Positions 61,640 through 64,000 of a stretch of 64,000 bases of DNA are shown here, piece after piece (the stretch's first letter is position 1; each line of letters starts with the position of its first letter). Position numbers and translations under genes: made by a program. A model generated the notes under the pieces. It was not told where the DNA came from, did no database searches, and was given only the letters and a program-made list of their open reading frames with translations. Source of the stretch: Erythrobasidium yunnanense (Eukaryota; Basidiomycota; Cystobasidiomycetes; Erythrobasidiales; Erythrobasidiaceae); the NCBI GenBank assembly GCA_001600175.1, contig BCJC01000006.1, positions 883,968-947,967 of the forward strand, given 5' to 3'.

Positions 61640-62816
61640 CTAATCCTCCACCATCCCATTATTCCCGTTAGCAGTTTTTTCGTCCAATCCCTTGCCCATT
61701 TCGTCCTCAAAGTCATTAGGATCGACAGGCGGCTGTTCCTCCTCCTCCTCTTCTTCTTCGTCATCCTCTTCCTCCTCTTCATCGTTATCCGGACCGACAT
61801 CATCATCAAACTCCGATTCTTCAGCTCCTTCAAATCCATCGCTCCTTGCTCTCGAGACATCGAAAGTAAGCGGTATGCCATCTTCATCCTCCCCTTCATC
61901 TGATTCATTGTCAAGATCCGGAATGATAGCAGGATCCGCTGCTGTAGTACCGCTGGGTCCAGCAACAGCCGCTGGCGCAGAGGCTTTTGGCGCTTTCGCT
62001 TTCTTAGGAGAACCTAAAGGAATGAACTCTTTCCCGGTAGCTTTTGCTTCCTTCTTCTTTTCTGCATTGTATCGGTAGGCTGCAAGGACAGATCGATTAG
62101 CGTGTTGTGCAAGAATCGGTAGTCGAGACAAGTCACCTCGTAGCTGTCTATTTAGATCCTTCCTCAGCTTCTCGCTATCTGCTTCACCCCATTCTAGCTC
62201 AGCAAGAGCTGCAAAGACATGGTCGACTGTGATTGTCTTGTTTCCTTTAGCAGCCGCATGCTCGGCCGCTCTGATCAAACACACGTAGTGTATAATCAGC
62301 TGGTGCCCCCCACTTCAGATTGTTGATGCCTGCTCACATAGAGCATAGATAGTTGATGAAGATGGTGCTGCCTTTTGTCAAAGCCAGAGGAACATCTTTC
62401 TCTGCGAGATACATCGCGTCATCAGACTCCAGAGTATGTAAGAGAAATAGCGGAACACACTTACGCATCTTGGCGGTTGCTGGTAGCTGTTTGCAAAGAC
62501 AAACGCGTCAGACCGAAAGAACCAAGCTCGGCCTCAAAGTGGACCATACAGCAGACTTTGCCAGCTTCGTCACTGTCATGAAGGCATTGAAACGTCAGTC
62601 TAGCACGCTGACAAGCAGCAAGCGGATCCAACCTGAGCTTTTGGGCAGCTCGAAGTCCTTGATGCCTTGGCCTTTGTCGCCCACTGCCGCCGCTGCAGCA
62701 GTGATAGGTCCAAGTCCTAATGCAGAGTTTCCGTTGCCAACTTCTGGCCCATCGTCTTCGTAGTCATCGTCCAGCTGGGATCTCGCGGGCCTTGCTTTCG
62801 AACCCTTTGGCGGCAT
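61640..62816 (-). CDS. DPB4: DNA polymerase epsilon histone-fold subunit D, Dpb4/POLE3
   Basis: Histone-fold subunit that pairs with Dpb3 in DNA polymerase epsilon and, in many eukaryotes, also in ISWI/CHRAC remodelers. Six exons (62633-62816, 62550-62572, 62465-62486, 62338-62401, 62137-62270, 61640-62079) give 288 residues. The second and third exons are 23 and 22 nt. The spliced fold reads ELPKSSVTKLAKSALPATAK, MQKDVPLALTKGSTIFINYL, CSIAAEHAAAKGNKTITVDH, VFAALAELEWGEADSEKLRK and LNRQLRAYRYNAEKKKEAKA, matching POLE3 through all helices. A long acidic tail follows (poly-Glu/Asp near 61740-61790), also typical of POLE3. Start MPPKGSKARPARSQ. Confidence 0.9.
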
Positions 62817-63067
62817 GAAGGTCGTTCGCAGTCGTCGTTACTGTTGGTGTATATCTTCCAAATCCAATGAATGTCCCAGAATCTTTTGTATTTCTTGTTT
62901 CTTGTCTTTCGTCCAAAACAGCTTGACCGCGAAGTTGACTTGAGATGAAGCAGCGACGAGCTGGACGACGAGCAACAAGACTGCAAGCATAGTTGACACC
63001 ATTGCGAGCATATCATAGCGCGACAAGAAAGCAGCAAGCGTTTTAGCCAGCTTCAGAAAGCTTAAAG
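62817..63067. promoter_or_regulatory. 251-bp divergent promoter (Dpb4 / membrane protein)
   Basis: The complete interval between the ATGs at 62816 (minus) and 63068 (plus). Short minus-strand frames here are leader sequence. No distinct box recognised. Confidence 0.4.
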
Positions 63068-64000
63068 ATGGTTCAAATGGACCTCGAGTATGCCAAACAG
63101 CATGCGCCGCTGGTGCTGTATCTAGCAGCAGTCACCTCTCTCTCGTATCACCTTCTTCCGCCGATACATCTCATCCCATCTTCGCGCTCCTCTACCTACT
63201 TCTTCATACTCGCCATAATCTCCCTTCTTCTGACATGGACATACATGTTCAAGTTCATGTTTCAATCATATGCAGATGCAAGGAGAGCAGCGGGGCCATT
63301 CGCAGAATATACGACAACCAGGTGGTTACGCGAGACATCACTCTTCAAGCAAGCGTGGGAGTATGTATGCGCAACTAGCGAGCGGTGGTACCTCTCTAGC
63401 CAGCTCTGCATATTCACAACAACTACATGGACGACCTTCTTATGCGCAGAAGGTGACTTACCTTGCTTTCTTACCTATCGTGGTGCAAGCTAATATTCGC
63501 AACAGGCTCTCGCCGACCCGAACTACGCAATAGAGTATGGCGATATATGATACTGGGGCAGATAGTCGCCATCTCCTTCGCTTCTTCCCTCTTCCTCTCT
63601 CTTCTTCGCATTCCAAGCCAGGATTTGCGTGCTGCGCGATCAGGTCGACGTGTATCTGGACCATCCGCGCGGACCCCTTCCTACTTTACTTCACCCTCCT
63701 ATCTTTTAGTACTGTGTACCCTGTTGGCGGTGCTTACTGTCTTTGTAACACCAGCAACGATCGGCAAAAGCTCGTTCCTCCCCAATCTCCTGCTTATGCA
63801 TGTCGTCATCGTCGTTCCTCTTATGGCGCTCAATACGCAATCAGAAAGCACTGCCACTGCCACCCAGCTGCGGCAGCGGCGGCATTCCCGACTCCCGAGC
63901 ATATCTGTCGCTTTGACGCCTCAACAGGCGTTCCTGCGCGAGGTCAAGAGCTATTCAACTCTATATACGCTTATATCTGCGATAGCGCTGGTCTTACAGA
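63068..64000 (+). CDS. Multipass membrane protein, cut by the window edge
   Basis: Start ATG at 63068 (MVQMDLEYAKQHAPLVLYLA). Membrane spans seen: VLYLAAVTSLSYHLLPPI, TYFFILAIISLLLTWTYMFK, WRYMILGQIVAISFASSLFL, YLLVLCTLLAVLTVFVTPA, NLLLMHVVIVVPLMALN and, at the edge, YTLISAIALVLQ. One intron (about 63452-63506) joins TTFLCAEG to SRRPELRNRVW and removes a stop. Loops are Arg/Ser-rich (ARSGRRVSGPSART). No family recognised with confidence. The rest lies beyond the window. Confidence 0.65.

Noticed and set aside
61692-62078. 128-codon plus-strand poly-Ser frame
   Set aside because: It is the complement of the acidic tail of Dpb4, whose histone fold and splice sites are clear.

Overview
The window is nuclear DNA from a fungus, most likely a compact-genome basidiomycete. 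The evidence is gene content (mitochondrial ATP synthase subunits with presequences, Nup53, a Zn2Cys6 regulator, a fungal Nha1 antiporter, Dpb4) and gene structure (many 50-80 nt GT-AG introns, often several per gene, with very small exons). I suspect Pucciniomycotina or Ustilaginomycotina, but the sequence alone does not prove the class. Genes lie on both strands with short spacers. I saw no rRNA or tRNA gene, no CRISPR array and no recognisable transposase or polymerase-bearing element.

Layout, left to right. 1-14 kb: the edge of an unknown minus-strand gene, a VWA-domain protein, a Zn2Cys6 transcription factor, a UBE2W-type ubiquitin-conjugating enzyme built from micro-exons, and a very large Ser/Ala/Pro-rich protein with an RRM-like end. 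14-27 kb: a Nha1 Na+/H+ antiporter, a secreted Gly-Gln repeat protein, a DNAJC7-type TPR/J co-chaperone and a CENP-B-type DNA-binding protein. 27-35 kb: HMCES (abasic-site DNA-protein crosslink protein) back to back with a UPF0390-like basic protein, two uncharacterised genes, and a Mid2-like Ser-rich membrane sensor. 35-45 kb: ATP1, a secreted Cys-containing barrel-like protein, Nup53, HMG-CoA synthase and a secreted CHRD-like protein. 46-51 kb: a run of genes I do not recognise. 51-58 kb: ATP4, a NAPE-PLD/Fmp30-type phospholipase and an HELLS/Lsh-type SNF2 remodeler. 58-61 kb: an array of about 93-bp units carrying a 17-bp perfect palindrome, directly followed by a duplicated gene fragment and an intact 286-residue HNH-nuclease-family gene. 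61-64 kb: a small Cys-pair protein, Dpb4 (POLE3-like histone fold) and the start of a multipass membrane protein.

Most genes are housekeeping functions with no operon-like logic. Two themes stand out. Four chromatin/genome-maintenance genes share the window (HMCES, HELLS/Lsh, Dpb4, CENP-B-like). The 58-61 kb segment is the best candidate for something undescribed: a palindrome array whose two halves point in opposite directions, abutting an HNH endonuclease-family gene and a truncated copy of part of that gene. Exon joins were made by eye from reading frame, splice sites and family alignment; where all exons could be summed, totals divide by three (VWA, UBE2W, UPF0390-like, HNH, Dpb4, the Gly-Gln protein and others).
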